Shown: piece after piece, positions 34,146 through 43,287 of the stretch
Numbering within the stretch: position 1 is the stretch's first letter
Layout: each line of letters begins with the position of its first letter
Assembly: GCF_016735585.2 (NCBI RefSeq)
Contig: NZ_JAERSE020000001.1
Coordinates: 868,001-932,000 of the forward strand
Length of the DNA stretch: 64,000 bases
From: Chryseobacterium tagetis
Lineage (GTDB): Bacteria; Bacteroidota; Bacteroidia; Flavobacteriales; Weeksellaceae
Reading direction: 5' to 3'
Notes under the pieces: model-generated
The model's database searches: none
What the model saw: the letters and a program-made list of their open reading frames with translations, nothing else
What the model was told of the DNA's origin: nothing
Program-made: the position numbers and the translations under genes

Positions 34146-35438
34146 ATGAAAATTAATAGATATCCTCAAAAAGAAAACTGGTCGAAATTAGTAAAAAGAC
34201 CGGTTTTACAAAGAGAGAAACTCACAGAATTAATTGCTGTGATTTTTAATGAAGTTGAAAAAAACGGAGATCAGGCTTTACTTGATTTTAATAAAAAATT
34301 TGATGGAACAGAAATCCAAAATATAAAAATTTCGGAAGAAGAAATAGAAAATGCAGTAAACCAGATTAGTAATGAATTAAAACAAGCTATTCAGCAGGCA
34401 AAAGAAAATATCACAGCATTTCACGCTTCCCAAAATACTGAAAAAGAAAAAATTGAGACTACAAAAGGAGTCGTTTGCTGGAGAGAAAACAGAGCTATAG
34501 AAAAGGTTGGAATTTATATTCCGGGAGGAACAGCGCCCTTATTTTCTACAGTTCTTATGCTTGCCATTCCTGCTCAGTTAGCAGGTTGTAAAGAAATCAT
34601 TTTATGTACTCCTCCAGATAAAAACGGAAATATTAATCCGGCAATTTTATATACCGCAAAACTTTGCGGAGTGACTCAACTTTTTAAAGTAGGTGGAGCA
34701 CAGGCAATTGCAGCAATGACTTTAGGAACAGAAAGTATCCCTAATGTTTATAAAATATTTGGGCCCGGAAATCAGTATGTTGTAGCCGCGAAAGAATTTG
34801 CTCAAAATTATAATGTAGCCATCGATATGCCTGCAGGACCGAGTGAAGTTTTGGTTATTGCAAATGAAAAAGCTATTCCTGCATTCTGTGCCGTAGATCT
34901 GCTTTCTCAGGCGGAACACGGAAGTGACAGTCAGGTAGTTTTTCTTTCAACAGATGAAGAAATTTTTAACCGGACGATTGAAGAAACGGAAAAACAGCTT
35001 AAAGAGCTTCCCAGAAATGAATTGGCTAAAGAAGCCCTTAAAAACAGTCATTTCATTTTATTAAGTACCTTGGAAGAAGCATTTGAATTCAGTAATTTAT
35101 ATGCTCCGGAACACTTGATTTTGGCATTGGAAGACTTTGAAAATTATATTCCAAAAATTCAAAATGCAGGTTCTGTTTTCCTTGGAAATTATTCTTGTGA
35201 AAGTGCTGGAGATTATGCAAGCGGGACTAATCATACGCTTCCAACCAACGGATTTGCAAAGAATTACAGCGGAGTTTCTTTAGACAGCTTTGTAAAGAAA
35301 ATCACATTTCAGAATCTATCCAAAGAAGGACTTCAGAATTTAGGAAAAACAATAGAAATCATGGCAGAAGCAGAAGGATTATTTGCTCATAAAAATGCCG
35401 TAAGTATCAGATTAAAAAAAGAAAATGAAAGAGTTTAA
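34146..35438 (+). CDS. hisD: Histidinol dehydrogenase
   Basis: 430 residues, the usual length. It oxidises L-histidinol to L-histidine in two NAD+-dependent steps with a catalytic zinc. Family motifs include VGIYIPGGTAPLFSTVLMLA (~125-145), the MPAGPSEVLVIAN segment (~230), a zinc-ligand stretch LLSQAEHGSDSQV (~255) and YAPEHLILALED near 320. It sits second in the operon and overlaps hisC by 14 bp. Confidence 0.95.
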   Translation: MKINRYPQKENWSKLVKRPVLQREKLTELIAVIFNEVEKNGDQALLDFNKKFDGTEIQNIKISEEEIENAVNQISNELKQAIQQAKENITAFHASQNTEKEKIETTKGVVCWRENRAIEKVGIYIPGGTAPLFSTVLMLAIPAQLAGCKEIILCTPPDKNGNINPAILYTAKLCGVTQLFKVGGAQAIAAMTLGTESIPNVYKIFGPGNQYVVAAKEFAQNYNVAIDMPAGPSEVLVIANEKAIPAFCAVDLLSQAEHGSDSQVVFLSTDEEIFNRTIEETEKQLKELPRNELAKEALKNSHFILLSTLEEAFEFSNLYAPEHLILALEDFENYIPKIQNAGSVFLGNYSCESAGDYASGTNHTLPTNGFAKNYSGVSLDSFVKKITFQNLSKEGLQNLGKTIEIMAEAEGLFAHKNAVSIRLKKENERV

Positions 35439-36459
35439 TATCAATACATTAGTAAGAAAAAATATCTTAGAACTGCAGCCATACATCAGTTTCAGAGATA
35501 ATAATGAATTTGAAAACCCGGTTTTACTGGATGCCAATGAAAGTCCGTTTGGAGAACTGAACCGCTATCCGGACTCTACGCAGAAAGAACTAAAACAAAA
35601 GCTTTCTGAGATCAAAAATATTTCGGCGAGTCAGATTGCAGTCGGAAATGGAAGTGATGAATTGATTGACTTAATCATAAAAGTTTTCTGCGAGCCGAAA
35701 AAAGATTCAATATTAATGATGAATCCTTCTTTTGCGATGTATGGATTTTATGCGTCTATCAATGAAAATAAAGTCATCAAACTAGATTTAAATGAAAATT
35801 TTGAGATCGTAAAAGATGATTTTCTTACCATTTCAAATGATTTTAAATCCAAAATATTTTTCTTGTGCTCACCGAATAATCCAACCGGAAATTCTATAGA
35901 AGATATTGAATTTTATATTCAAAATTTCAAGGGGATTGTAGTGGTCGATGAAGCTTATATCGAATTTTCAGGAAAAAAATCCTGTACAGAATTATTAGAT
36001 AAATATCCTAATCTGATCGTTCTTCAGACGTTTTCAAAAGCTTGGGGAATGGCAGGAACAAGAGTTGGGATTGCTTATTCTTCACAAGAAATTATTAAGC
36101 TGATCAATACAGTAAAAGCTCCTTATAATGTCAATTCATTAAGTTTAAATAAAATAGTTGAAATAATTAGTAAACAAGAGGTTGTAAATTCAAATATAAA
36201 AAATACTTTAAATGAAATTGCCTGGCTTAAAAATGAATTTCAGTCTGTAAAATGTATTAAAAAAATATATCCGACAGATGCCAATTTCTTTTTAATCGAA
36301 TTTGAAAACGTAGAAAAAATCTATGAAAAGCTATTGGAAAATGAAATTCTGACTAGCAAAAGAAGTCCGCAAATTCCGAACTGTATCAGAATTAATGTTG
36401 GAAATCGGGAAGAAAATACTCAATTAATTCAAGTTTTAAAACAGTGCCAAACCTTATAG
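35425..36459 (+). CDS. hisC: Histidinol-phosphate aminotransferase
   Basis: 344 residues, class I/II PLP enzyme. Motifs are LLDANESPFGELNRYPD (~30-47), FLCSPNNPTGNS (~152), VVDEAYIEFSG (PLP Asp/Tyr, ~178) and the Schiff-base lysine in LQTFSKAWGMAGTRVGIA (~205). It converts imidazole-acetol phosphate and glutamate to histidinol phosphate. The last codons (Gln-Thr-Leu-stop) lie inside a 35-nt perfect palindrome, so this repeat sets the C-terminus. Confidence 0.94.
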   Translation: MKEFNINTLVRKNILELQPYISFRDNNEFENPVLLDANESPFGELNRYPDSTQKELKQKLSEIKNISASQIAVGNGSDELIDLIIKVFCEPKKDSILMMNPSFAMYGFYASINENKVIKLDLNENFEIVKDDFLTISNDFKSKIFFLCSPNNPTGNSIEDIEFYIQNFKGIVVVDEAYIEFSGKKSCTELLDKYPNLIVLQTFSKAWGMAGTRVGIAYSSQEIIKLINTVKAPYNVNSLSLNKIVEIISKQEVVNSNIKNTLNEIAWLKNEFQSVKCIKKIYPTDANFFLIEFENVEKIYEKLLENEILTSKRSPQIPNCIRINVGNREENTQLIQVLKQCQTL

Positions 36460-36482
36460 GTTTTTAAAACCTATAAGGTTTG
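36448..36482. repeat. 17-bp perfect palindromic repeat spanning the hisC stop codon
   Basis: CAAACCTTATAGGTTTT and its reverse complement around a single T. The left arm provides the hisC stop TAG (36457-36459). There is no poly-T, so it is not a normal terminator; REP-like elements of this kind often occur between genes of Bacteroidota. Confidence 0.85.
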
Positions 36483-36520
36483 ATAAAGTAGAAAAATAAC
36501 AGATTGACAATTATTTAGAA

Positions 36521-37615
36521 ATGAAAAAAGTATTGTTTATAGATCGTGACGGAACTTTAATTTTAGAACCATCCACAGATTTTCAGGTTGACTCTTTAGA
36601 AAAACTGGAATTCTATCCAGGAGTTTTTCAGAATCTTTCAAAAATTGCGAAGGAACTTGATTTTGAACTGGTCATAGTAACCAATCAGGATGGGTTGGGA
36701 ACAGAGAGTTTTCTCTATGAAGATTTTATAAAACCTCATGAAAAGATACTAAAAGCGTTTAAAAATGAAGGAATTATTTTTAATGACATTCTGATCGATA
36801 AAAGCTTTGAAAGTGAAAATTTACCTACAAGAAAGCCCGGAATCGGAATGTTGGGAAAATATATCTACGGAGATTATGATCTTGAAAATTCATTTGTGAT
36901 CGGAGATCGGTTGACAGATATTCAACTGGCGAAAAATTTAAACTCAAAAGTAATTTTCATTAACAAGATTCAGAATGAAAATGCAGAATTAACAACTGAA
37001 AATTGGAATGAAATCTACCAATATTTAAAACAAATTCCCCGAAAATCTAAAGTATCAAGAAAAACCAATGAAACCGATATTAAAATTGAAGTAAATCTTG
37101 ATGGAAACGGAAATTCTGACATTTCAACCGGTTTACATTTTTTCGATCACATGTTGGAACAGATTTCAAGACACGGCAATTTAGACCTGAAAATTAAAGT
37201 GAATGGAGATTTACAGGTAGATGAGCATCACACGATTGAAGATACGGGAATTGTCTTAGGAGAAGCTATTCTAAAAGCGTTGGGAAAGAAGAAAGGGATT
37301 GAAAGATATGGTTTTCTGCTTCCTATGGACGATTGTTTAGCGCAAGTCGCTCTTGATTTCGGAGGACGTTCATGGCTGGTTTGGAACGCTGAGTTTACAC
37401 GTGAAAAAATCGGAGATGTTCCGACTGAAATGTTTGAGCATTTCTTTAAATCTTTCACAGATTCTGCTAAGTGTAATCTGAATATTAAAGTAGAAGGAGA
37501 AAATGAACACCACAAGATTGAATCTATTTTTAAAGCCTTCGCAAAAGCAATCAAAATGGCGGTTAATCAATCCGATCAGAATTTTAATTTACCCTCAACA
37601 AAAGGAAGTCTATAG
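36521..37615 (+). CDS. hisB: Bifunctional histidinol-phosphatase / imidazoleglycerol-phosphate dehydratase
   Basis: 364 residues. The N-terminal HAD phosphatase (~1-165) has the nucleophile motif [12 protein letters not shown] and [12 protein letters not shown]. The C-terminal IGPD domain (~180-364) has the metal-binding histidines in [32 protein letters not shown] and [17 protein letters not shown]. It carries out steps 6 and 8 of the pathway. The E. coli HisB Cys/His zinc loop is absent: the matching place reads [16 protein letters not shown] without cysteine. Translation starts 61 bp after hisC, past the palindrome. Confidence 0.94.
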   Translation: MKKVLFIDRDGTLILEPSTDFQVDSLEKLEFYPGVFQNLSKIAKELDFELVIVTNQDGLGTESFLYEDFIKPHEKILKAFKNEGIIFNDILIDKSFESENLPTRKPGIGMLGKYIYGDYDLENSFVIGDRLTDIQLAKNLNSKVIFINKIQNENAELTTENWNEIYQYLKQIPRKSKVSRKTNETDIKIEVNLDGNGNSDISTGLHFFDHMLEQISRHGNLDLKIKVNGDLQVDEHHTIEDTGIVLGEAILKALGKKKGIERYGFLLPMDDCLAQVALDFGGRSWLVWNAEFTREKIGDVPTEMFEHFFKSFTDSAKCNLNIKVEGENEHHKIESIFKAFAKAIKMAVNQSDQNFNLPSTKGSL

Positions 37616-37616
37616 C

Positions 37617-38195
37617 ATGATAGCGATTATAAAATACAACGGCGGAAACGTCAATTCCGTACAGAATGCTTTAAACAGATTAGGAGCAGAATCAATTATT
37701 ACGGATGATTTTGAGCTGATTAAAAAGGCAGATAAAGTGATTTTCCCGGGAGTTGGAGAAGCATCTTCTACTATGAACAATTTAAAAGAAAAAGGGTTAG
37801 ACCAATTAATTCCTACGTTAAAACAGCCGGTTTTAGGAATTTGTTTAGGAATGCAACTGATGTGTAAAAACAATGAAGAAGGAAACACTGTAGGGATGGG
37901 AATTTTTGATATTAATGTAAAAAGATTTCCTGCGATAGATATCGTTCCTCAGATGGGATGGAATACGATTTCAGATTTTAGATCCTCTGTTTTTTCTGGA
38001 ATTAAAGAGGGTGATGATGTCTATTTTGTTCACAGCTACTATTGTGAGCTCTCAGAGAATACAACATCTGTTTGTGATTACATATTGCCTTTCAGCGCGT
38101 CTTTGCAAAAAGATAATTTTTATGCGATGCAGTTTCACCCTGAAAAATCAGGCAGAATAGGAAGTCAGTTATTAAATAACTTTTTAAAACTTTAA
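37617..38195 (+). CDS. hisH: Imidazole glycerol phosphate synthase, glutaminase subunit
   Basis: 192 residues from ATG 37617, one base after the hisB stop; the frame extends further upstream inside hisB but the family start is [11 protein letters not shown]. It is a class I glutamine amidotransferase: nucleophile Cys in [11 protein letters not shown] (~82) and the His/Glu pair in [10 protein letters not shown] (~177). It supplies ammonia to HisF. Confidence 0.94.
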   Translation: MIAIIKYNGGNVNSVQNALNRLGAESIITDDFELIKKADKVIFPGVGEASSTMNNLKEKGLDQLIPTLKQPVLGICLGMQLMCKNNEEGNTVGMGIFDINVKRFPAIDIVPQMGWNTISDFRSSVFSGIKEGDDVYFVHSYYCELSENTTSVCDYILPFSASLQKDNFYAMQFHPEKSGRIGSQLLNNFLKL

Positions 38196-38197
38196 CC

Positions 38198-38920
38198 ATG
38201 CGAATTATCCCTGCAATTGATATTATCGACGGAAAATGTGTCCGTCTGTCAAAAGGAGATTACGGAACAAAAAAAATATACAATGAAAATCCAGTAGAAG
38301 TAGCCAAAGAATTTGAAAATTTTGGAATTAAGTTTCTGCACTTGGTTGATTTGGATGGAGCAAAATCCAAGCATATTATCAATCAAAAAGTATTGGAAAA
38401 TATTGCCAGAGAAACCTCTTTAGAAATTGATTTTGGCGGTGGCTTAAAGACGTTAGAAGATATAGAAATCGCTTTTAATTCAGGAGCAAAACAAATTACG
38501 ATCGGAAGTATTGCTATGCAAAATCCGAAGTTTTGTTTTGACTTAATTAAAAAATACGGTTCAGAAAAAATTATTCTCGGAGCCGACTGTGAAAATAGAA
38601 AAATAAAAACTTCAGGCTGGCTGGAAGAAAGTAATCAGGATGTCATTGATTTTATTCTTCAATATCAGCAAAAAGGAGTGAAAAATGTAATCTGTACCGA
38701 TATTTCAAAAGATGGAATGTTGAAAGGAGCTTCAACCGATTTATACAAAGAAATTTTAAGGAAAACTTCCATTCAGTTGGTCGCAAGTGGCGGAATCTCT
38801 TGTATTGAAGATGTTTATGAGATGAAAAAAATCGGGTGTTCCGCAACGATTATCGGAAAAGCGATTTATGAAGGAAGAATTGAGTTGAAAGAACTGCAAA
38901 AATTGATTGAAAATGCTTAA
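38198..38920 (+). CDS. hisA: ProFAR isomerase
   Basis: 240 residues, TIM barrel. The catalytic acid is in [20 protein letters not shown] (Asp8) and the second aspartate in [16 protein letters not shown] (~129). Phosphate-binding loops are [15 protein letters not shown] and [13 protein letters not shown]. It isomerises the pathway aminoaldose to the ketose. It overlaps hisF by 8 bp. Confidence 0.94.
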   Translation: MRIIPAIDIIDGKCVRLSKGDYGTKKIYNENPVEVAKEFENFGIKFLHLVDLDGAKSKHIINQKVLENIARETSLEIDFGGGLKTLEDIEIAFNSGAKQITIGSIAMQNPKFCFDLIKKYGSEKIILGADCENRKIKTSGWLEESNQDVIDFILQYQQKGVKNVICTDISKDGMLKGASTDLYKEILRKTSIQLVASGGISCIEDVYEMKKIGCSATIIGKAIYEGRIELKELQKLIENA

Positions 38921-39665
38921 AAAGAGAATCATTCCCTGTTTGGATATCAAAGACGGAACAACAGTAAAAGGAATCAATTTTGAAGGGTTGAGAAATGCCG
39001 GAAATCCCATTGAGCTGGCAAAGAAATATGAAAAAGATGGTGCAGATGAACTGGTTTTCCTGGATATTACGGCTACAATAGAAGAACGAAAAACTTTTGT
39101 AGAATTGGTAAAAGAAATTGCAAAAGAGCTAGGTATTCCTTTTACTGTAGGAGGCGGAATTTCAGCCGTTGAAGACGTAAGAAAATTACTGGAAGCCGGA
39201 GCAGATAAAATAAGCATCAATTCTTCTGCGGTTAAAAATCCACAATTAATCTCGGAGTTATCCAACGAATTTGGAAGCCAATGTATCGTTGTCGCGATTG
39301 ATACAAAATTTGTTAATGGTTCAGATTGGGTTCATGTGAAAGGAGGAAGGGAAATTACGGGTTTAAAAACGTTGGATTGGGCAAAAAAAGCAGAGGAATT
39401 AGGAGCAGGAGAAATTCTTTTAACTTCAATGGATGGTGACGGAACTAAAAATGGTTTTGACTTAAGAATTACAAAACTGATCTCCGAAAACGTATATATT
39501 CCGGTCATTGCTTCTGGTGGCGCAGGAAAAATTGAAGATTTTGAAACCGTTTTTAATGAAACAAAAGCAACAGGCGGTTTGGCGGCAAGTATTTTTCATT
39601 TTGGAGAAGTGAAAATTCAGGATTTGAAAAATGAATTGAAATCTAAAAAAATTGCAGTACGATGA
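38913..39665 (+). CDS. hisF: Imidazole glycerol phosphate synthase, cyclase subunit
   Basis: 250 residues from ATG 38913 ([20 protein letters not shown]); a TTG two codons earlier is less likely. TIM barrel with catalytic Asp11 in PCLDIKDG and Asp in [15 protein letters not shown] (~130); phosphate loops [14 protein letters not shown] and [14 protein letters not shown]. With HisH it makes IGP and AICAR. The ATG is inside the hisA end, indicating coupled translation. Confidence 0.95.
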   Translation: MLKKRIIPCLDIKDGTTVKGINFEGLRNAGNPIELAKKYEKDGADELVFLDITATIEERKTFVELVKEIAKELGIPFTVGGGISAVEDVRKLLEAGADKISINSSAVKNPQLISELSNEFGSQCIVVAIDTKFVNGSDWVHVKGGREITGLKTLDWAKKAEELGAGEILLTSMDGDGTKNGFDLRITKLISENVYIPVIASGGAGKIEDFETVFNETKATGGLAASIFHFGEVKIQDLKNELKSKKIAVR

Positions 39666-40249
39666 ACATAAATTTTAATAAAAGCGAAGGCTTAGTTCCT
39701 GTCATTATTCAGGATGACAGAACATTACAGGTTCTCATGTTAGGCTATATGAATGAAGAAGCCTTTGAAAAGACTAAAAACGAAGGAATTGTCACGTTTT
39801 TCAGCCGTTCAAAAAACAGACTCTGGACAAAAGGGGAAGAATCAGGCAATTTTTTAACGGTAAAAAATATTGAAATTGATTGTGATAACGATACGATTTT
39901 AATTAGAGCTGTTCCTAAAAGTGTAGTTTGTCATACCGGAAGTTTCGGTTGCTTTGGAGATAAAAATCCGAAAGGTTTTCTCTATGAATTAGAAGAGAAA
40001 ATCAACCAAAGAATTGATGAAAAAGTGGAAGATTCTTATACGTATTCATTATTTCAGAGAGGAATGAATAAAGTAGCTCAAAAAGTAGGAGAGGAAGCGG
40101 TAGAACTAGTCATTGAAGCAAAAGATAACAATGATGATTTATTTAAAAATGAAGCAGCTGATTTACTTTATCATTATTTAATTCTGTTAAAAGCTAAAAA
40201 TATTAGTTTAGAAAATATTGAGGAAATATTATTGAATCGCAATAAATAA
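39662..40249 (+). CDS. hisIE: Bifunctional phosphoribosyl-AMP cyclohydrolase / phosphoribosyl-ATP pyrophosphatase
   Basis: 195 residues. HisI domain (~1-105) with [31 protein letters not shown] (Mg2+ aspartates) and [11 protein letters not shown] (zinc cysteines). HisE domain (~110-195) with the MazG-like helix [20 protein letters not shown] and [14 protein letters not shown]. It performs steps 2 and 3. It overlaps hisF by 4 bp. No terminator is visible before the small gene that follows. Confidence 0.94.
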   Translation: MNINFNKSEGLVPVIIQDDRTLQVLMLGYMNEEAFEKTKNEGIVTFFSRSKNRLWTKGEESGNFLTVKNIEIDCDNDTILIRAVPKSVVCHTGSFGCFGDKNPKGFLYELEEKINQRIDEKVEDSYTYSLFQRGMNKVAQKVGEEAVELVIEAKDNNDDLFKNEAADLLYHYLILLKAKNISLENIEEILLNRNK

Positions 40250-40284
40250 ACTGTAATTTTATATCTTATTAAAAACTAATTATC

Positions 40285-40428
40285 ATGTCAGAAAACGAAA
40301 AGAAGGAAAATCCTCAGTTAATCAATAATGAGGAAGATAATCTAAAATCAGTTAGCCAGAAAGGAGGAACACGTGGAGGAAAAGTACCTAATAACGGAGC
40401 CGCAAAGAGCGGTACTACAGGAGGATAA
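40285..40428 (+). CDS. Tiny hydrophilic protein ending in KSGTTGG
   Basis: 47 residues: an acidic/Asn-rich N-terminal half (MSENEKKENPQLINNEEDN) and a basic Gly-rich tail (QKGGTRGGKVPNNGAAKSG-TTGG). No hydrophobic segment or cysteine. It follows hisIE by 35 bp without a terminator in between, then has a strong terminator, so it is likely read as the last gene of the his transcript. Its C-terminus matches those of two small proteins at 53326 and 53574. The family is not recognised. Confidence 0.65.
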   Translation: MSENEKKENPQLINNEEDNLKSVSQKGGTRGGKVPNNGAAKSGTTGG

Positions 40429-40431
40429 AAA

Positions 40432-40466
40432 GAAAGGGGCTAATTATAATTAGCTCCTTTCTTTTT
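40432..40466. terminator. Terminator of the his operon / small gene
   Basis: Stem AAAGAAAGGGGCTAATT / AATTAGCTCCTTTCTTT with one wobble, loop of a few nt and a T run; it can also stop the convergent peptidase transcript. Confidence 0.85.
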
Positions 40467-40479
40467 TATATAGAATATT

Positions 40480-41649
40480 TTACTTAATTAAAAACTTTCT
40501 CACAGCAGTTTTACCTTCAGATTTGATAATCCCTAAATAAGCTCCTTTCTTGAGCATTGAAACATTGATCTTTGTTTCATTTTCTGTTGTAAACAAAGAT
40601 CTTCCGGATAAATCTGTAACCTCAAAATGAAAATTTTTAATATCATGAGGAAGTTCAATATTTAAAATATCTTTTGCCGGATTAGGATAAATTCTCACAG
40701 CATCCAGTGTATTGATCGAAATATCAGATGTTGACAATGATGTTGTACTTGCGATTGCAAAATGCTGAAGTGCTCCAACAGAAGCTTTTCCTACATTATA
40801 AACATAAGTGGGATCTACATTGGCAAAAGTATCATTTACCGTATGTTCATTGTAGCTTCTTGTTGTTTCATAAAAACCAGTAATAATATCTCCTTTATTT
40901 TCAAAAGGCATATAATCTGAAGAATACGCATTTGACATATTGATTTGAAGCGGCGAATATAATGTCGTACAAGTTGCTAGTTGCTGAGTAAACGATAACG
41001 AAGCCGCATCATTTCCGGTTTGTCCGCTCTGATCACTTTCACAATTAATTGTATTGTTTGTATTTCCTATTTTCCCACCTACCTGATCAATATTAAATAT
41101 TACCCGTAAGTTCAACTGGCGAACATTATTCTGGAATACCACATTATTAACATAATGAGTACTACCCACCAAACCTTGTTCTTCTCCTGAAAAATGAATA
41201 AACTTAATAGAATATTCCGTAGGAACGTCTTTCAGAATTCTTGCAGCTTCAAGCATTATCGAAGTTCCACTTCCGTTATCACTTACACCAGGTCCTACTA
41301 TCGTATCGTAATGCCCACAGATAATCACATAGATATTTGGATATAAAGTTCCTGTTTTAGTAATAATCAGGTTTTTTGACGTAGAGCTTCCGTAGGTAAA
41401 AGAATCTTCTGTAATCTGACTCGCATCGTAGCCGAATGACTGGTATTTTGTTTTAAGCCAATCCAGTGCGTTGGTATTTGCCGTAGAACCGGTAGTTTTC
41501 ACTCCTAGATTACCAAACTCCTGCAAAAGAGTCGTGACATTCGTCTGAGAAACCTGATTGGCCCTCGTTTGATAAGCCTGAATAAAACTTTGTGCCTTAC
41601 TGCAAAACCCGACAACTGATAACAATAGGAGAGTACTGATCTTTTTCAC
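40480..41649 (-). CDS. T9SS-secreted M28 family zinc aminopeptidase
   Basis: 389 residues. A signal peptide (STLLLLSVVGFCSKAQ) is followed by an M28 peptidase domain with metal ligands in ICGHYDT, GVSDNGSGTS, FSGEEQGLVG, FNIDQVGG and near SYNEHTVNDT. The last ~80 residues are a T9SS sorting domain (VRIYPNPAKDILNIEL ... KKGAYLGIIKSEGKTAVRKF). It probably removes N-terminal residues from peptides outside the cell for nutrition. It is alone on its strand between two terminators. Confidence 0.9.
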   Translation of the reverse strand: MKKISTLLLLSVVGFCSKAQSFIQAYQTRANQVSQTNVTTLLQEFGNLGVKTTGSTANTNALDWLKTKYQSFGYDASQITEDSFTYGSSTSKNLIITKTGTLYPNIYVIICGHYDTIVGPGVSDNGSGTSIMLEAARILKDVPTEYSIKFIHFSGEEQGLVGSTHYVNNVVFQNNVRQLNLRVIFNIDQVGGKIGNTNNTINCESDQSGQTGNDAASLSFTQQLATCTTLYSPLQINMSNAYSSDYMPFENKGDIITGFYETTRSYNEHTVNDTFANVDPTYVYNVGKASVGALQHFAIASTTSLSTSDISINTLDAVRIYPNPAKDILNIELPHDIKNFHFEVTDLSGRSLFTTENETKINVSMLKKGAYLGIIKSEGKTAVRKFLIK

Positions 41650-41700
41650 TGGAAATCCTCGATTTTAAACGTTATTAATAAAGGACAAATGTAGATAATA

Positions 41701-41730
41701 AAAAAATCCCGAGCAAAAAACCCGGGATTT
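41701..41730 (-). terminator. Terminator of rpmI-rplT
   Basis: Stem AAATCCCG / CGGGATTT with an A-rich loop; minus-strand T run follows. Located 24 bp past the rplT stop. Confidence 0.85.
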
Positions 41731-41753
41731 ATATTGATAACAAAAATTTTACA

Positions 41754-42098
41754 TTATTTTACTTGATCTACAACTGCTTTGAAAGCTTCAGGGTGATTCA
41801 TTGCTAAATCTGCTAAAACTTTTCTGTTAAGCTCAATGTTGTTCTTTTTAAGAGCTCCCATAAATTGAGAGTAAGACATTCCGTGTACTCTAGCTCCCGC
41901 GTTGATACGAGTGATCCAAAGTGCTCTGAAGTTTCTTTTCTTCTCTTTTCTACCACGGTAAGCATATTGCATTGCTTTTTCTACCGCGTTTTTAGCTACC
42001 GTCCAAACGTTCTTTCTTCTACCGAAAAAACCTTTAGCTTGCTTTAAAATTTTCTTTCTGCGAGCTCTTGAAGCTACTGCATTTACTGATCTTGGCAT
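41754..42098 (-). CDS. rplT: 50S ribosomal protein L20
   Basis: 114 residues, very basic: [39 protein letters not shown] and [20 protein letters not shown] are diagnostic. L20 binds 23S rRNA early in 50S assembly and in many bacteria autoregulates the infC-rpmI-rplT unit. It lies 120 bp downstream of rpmI; no regulatory RNA was recognised. Confidence 0.97.
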   Translation of the reverse strand: MPRSVNAVASRARRKKILKQAKGFFGRRKNVWTVAKNAVEKAMQYAYRGRKEKKRNFRALWITRINAGARVHGMSYSQFMGALKKNNIELNRKVLADLAMNHPEAFKAVVDQVK

Positions 42099-42218
42099 AA
42101 TTTAAATTGTTTTTTTGAAATGTGCGGTAATTGTTTCATTACTCTTAGTTGCTCCATTTCAGGGTTAAATTGTTGAATTTGTTTGAATTCTTATAAACCG
42201 AATATAGATTTATAAAAA

Positions 42219-42416
42219 CTACTTAATTGCTAATTGACGTTGAACGCTTTTCTCATCCACTTTAGCTACGTAAGAAGTGCTAGTAAGATTTCTCTTCTGC
42301 TTAGTTTCTTTCTTAGTTAAGATGTGGCTTTTGTAAGCATTTTTTCTTTTGATCTTACCTGTTCCAGTAAGAGCAAAACGCTTTTTAGCACCTGATTTCG
42401 TTTTTAATTTTGGCAT
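42219..42416 (-). CDS. rpmI: 50S ribosomal protein L35
   Basis: 65 residues, [20 protein letters not shown] and [20 protein letters not shown], the full L35 family. It is read after a terminator that follows infC and after its own candidate promoter, so rpmI-rplT can be made separately from thrS-infC. Confidence 0.96.
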   Translation of the reverse strand: MPKLKTKSGAKKRFALTGTGKIKRKNAYKSHILTKKETKQKRNLTSTSYVAKVDEKSVQRQLAIK

Positions 42417-42483
42417 TGTTTTGCTTTTTATTGTTTTGTTATCAATATCTGTAGTGGTTCCCTATAATAGGAATAATAGTCTG

Positions 42484-42491
42484 CAAAATTA
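42484..42491 (-). promoter_or_regulatory. Candidate -7 box of rpmI-rplT
   Basis: Minus-strand TAATTTTG matches TAnnTTTG, ~68 nt before the rpmI ATG. The leader between contains a small palindrome CCTAT-A-ATAGG (42461-42471), a possible autoregulatory structure. Confidence 0.5.
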
Positions 42492-42550
42492 AGAAAAAAA
42501 ATCGATATATGAACACGCTTTAGTGTAATATTTTGCGCTTTTCAATACAG

Positions 42551-42582
42551 AAAAAAGAGACTTCTAAAAGAAATCTCTTTTT
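42551..42582 (-). terminator. Terminator after infC
   Basis: 13-bp stem with one mismatch (AAAAAGAGACTTC / GAAATCTCTTTTT), followed on the minus strand by T residues. It separates infC from rpmI-rplT, at least partly. Confidence 0.75.
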
Positions 42583-42630
42583 ATATGGCTCAATCAGTAG
42601 ATATTGATACTACTGAAATCTTTTTTTAAA

Positions 42631-43191
42631 TTATTTTGCTGGTTTTTTAGGACTCATCATCATAATCATCCTCTTTCCTTCAAGCTTAGGAAGCTGGTCT
42701 ACTTTTCCAACGTGCTCAAGTTCCTGAGCCAGTTTTAGAAGCAAGATTTCTCCCTGATCTTTAAAGATAATCGAACGTCCTTTAAAAAATACGTAGGTTT
42801 TTAATTTTGAACCTTCTTCAAGGAATTTTTCAGCATGCTTTTTCTTGAATTCGTAATCGTGTTCATCAGTCTGAGGTCCGAAACGGATCTCTTTTACAAC
42901 CACTTTTACTTGCTTAGCTTTTAGTTCCTTTTGCTTTTTCTTTTGCTCATATAAGAATTTTTTGTATTCTAATATTCTTGCAATAAACGGTTCTGCCTTA
43001 TCGGAAATTACTACTAGATCCAATTCTTGTTCCGCAGCAATTTGTCTTGCTTTGTCAATTGGATAAATTCCCGGCTCTACGTTATCGCCCACTAAACGAA
43101 GCTCTCTCACACGAATTTTATCGTTGATCAAGTGTAAGTCCTCCTGTACAGGACGTCTTTGTGGGCCCCTGTTGTTAAATCTTTGTGCTAT
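42631..43191 (-). CDS. infC: Translation initiation factor IF-3 (probable ATA start)
   Basis: 186 residues if read from ATA at 43191, giving [19 protein letters not shown] before [20 protein letters not shown]. Family features include [37 protein letters not shown] and [11 protein letters not shown]. An in-frame TAA lies five codons upstream and there is no ATG, GTG or CTG between; the first conventional start is TTG at 43131, which would remove the N-terminal segment. Rare AUU/AUA-type starts are the basis of IF-3 autoregulation in other bacteria, so a weak start is credible. It follows thrS, as in most bacteria. Confidence 0.88.
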   Translation of the reverse strand: MAQRFNNRGPQRRPVQEDLHLINDKIRVRELRLVGDNVEPGIYPIDKARQIAAEQELDLVVISDKAEPFIARILEYKKFLYEQKKKQKELKAKQVKVVVKEIRFGPQTDEHDYEFKKKHAEKFLEEGSKLKTYVFFKGRSIIFKDQGEILLLKLAQELEHVGKVDQLPKLEGKRMIMMMSPKKPAK

Positions 43192-43231
43192 TGTATTATA
43201 ATTTTATTGGTTAACTTTCTATTTTATATAA

Positions 43232-43276
43232 ATCATTCTGAATGAAAATTAAGTTTAATAATTTATTCAGAATGAT
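43232..43276. repeat. Inverted repeat between thrS and infC
   Basis: Perfect 12-bp arms ATCATTCTGAAT / ATTCAGAATGAT with a 21-nt loop, about 41 bp upstream of the infC start. No strong T-tail on the minus strand. It shares the CATTCTGA...TCAGAATG core of the repeats at 53077 and 55515. Confidence 0.6.
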
Positions 43277-43287
43277 ATTTTTTAGAT

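Noticed and set aside
37503..37616. N-terminal extension of HisH into hisB
   Set aside because: The ATG at 37617 gives the family start and standard length; the extension only shadows hisB.
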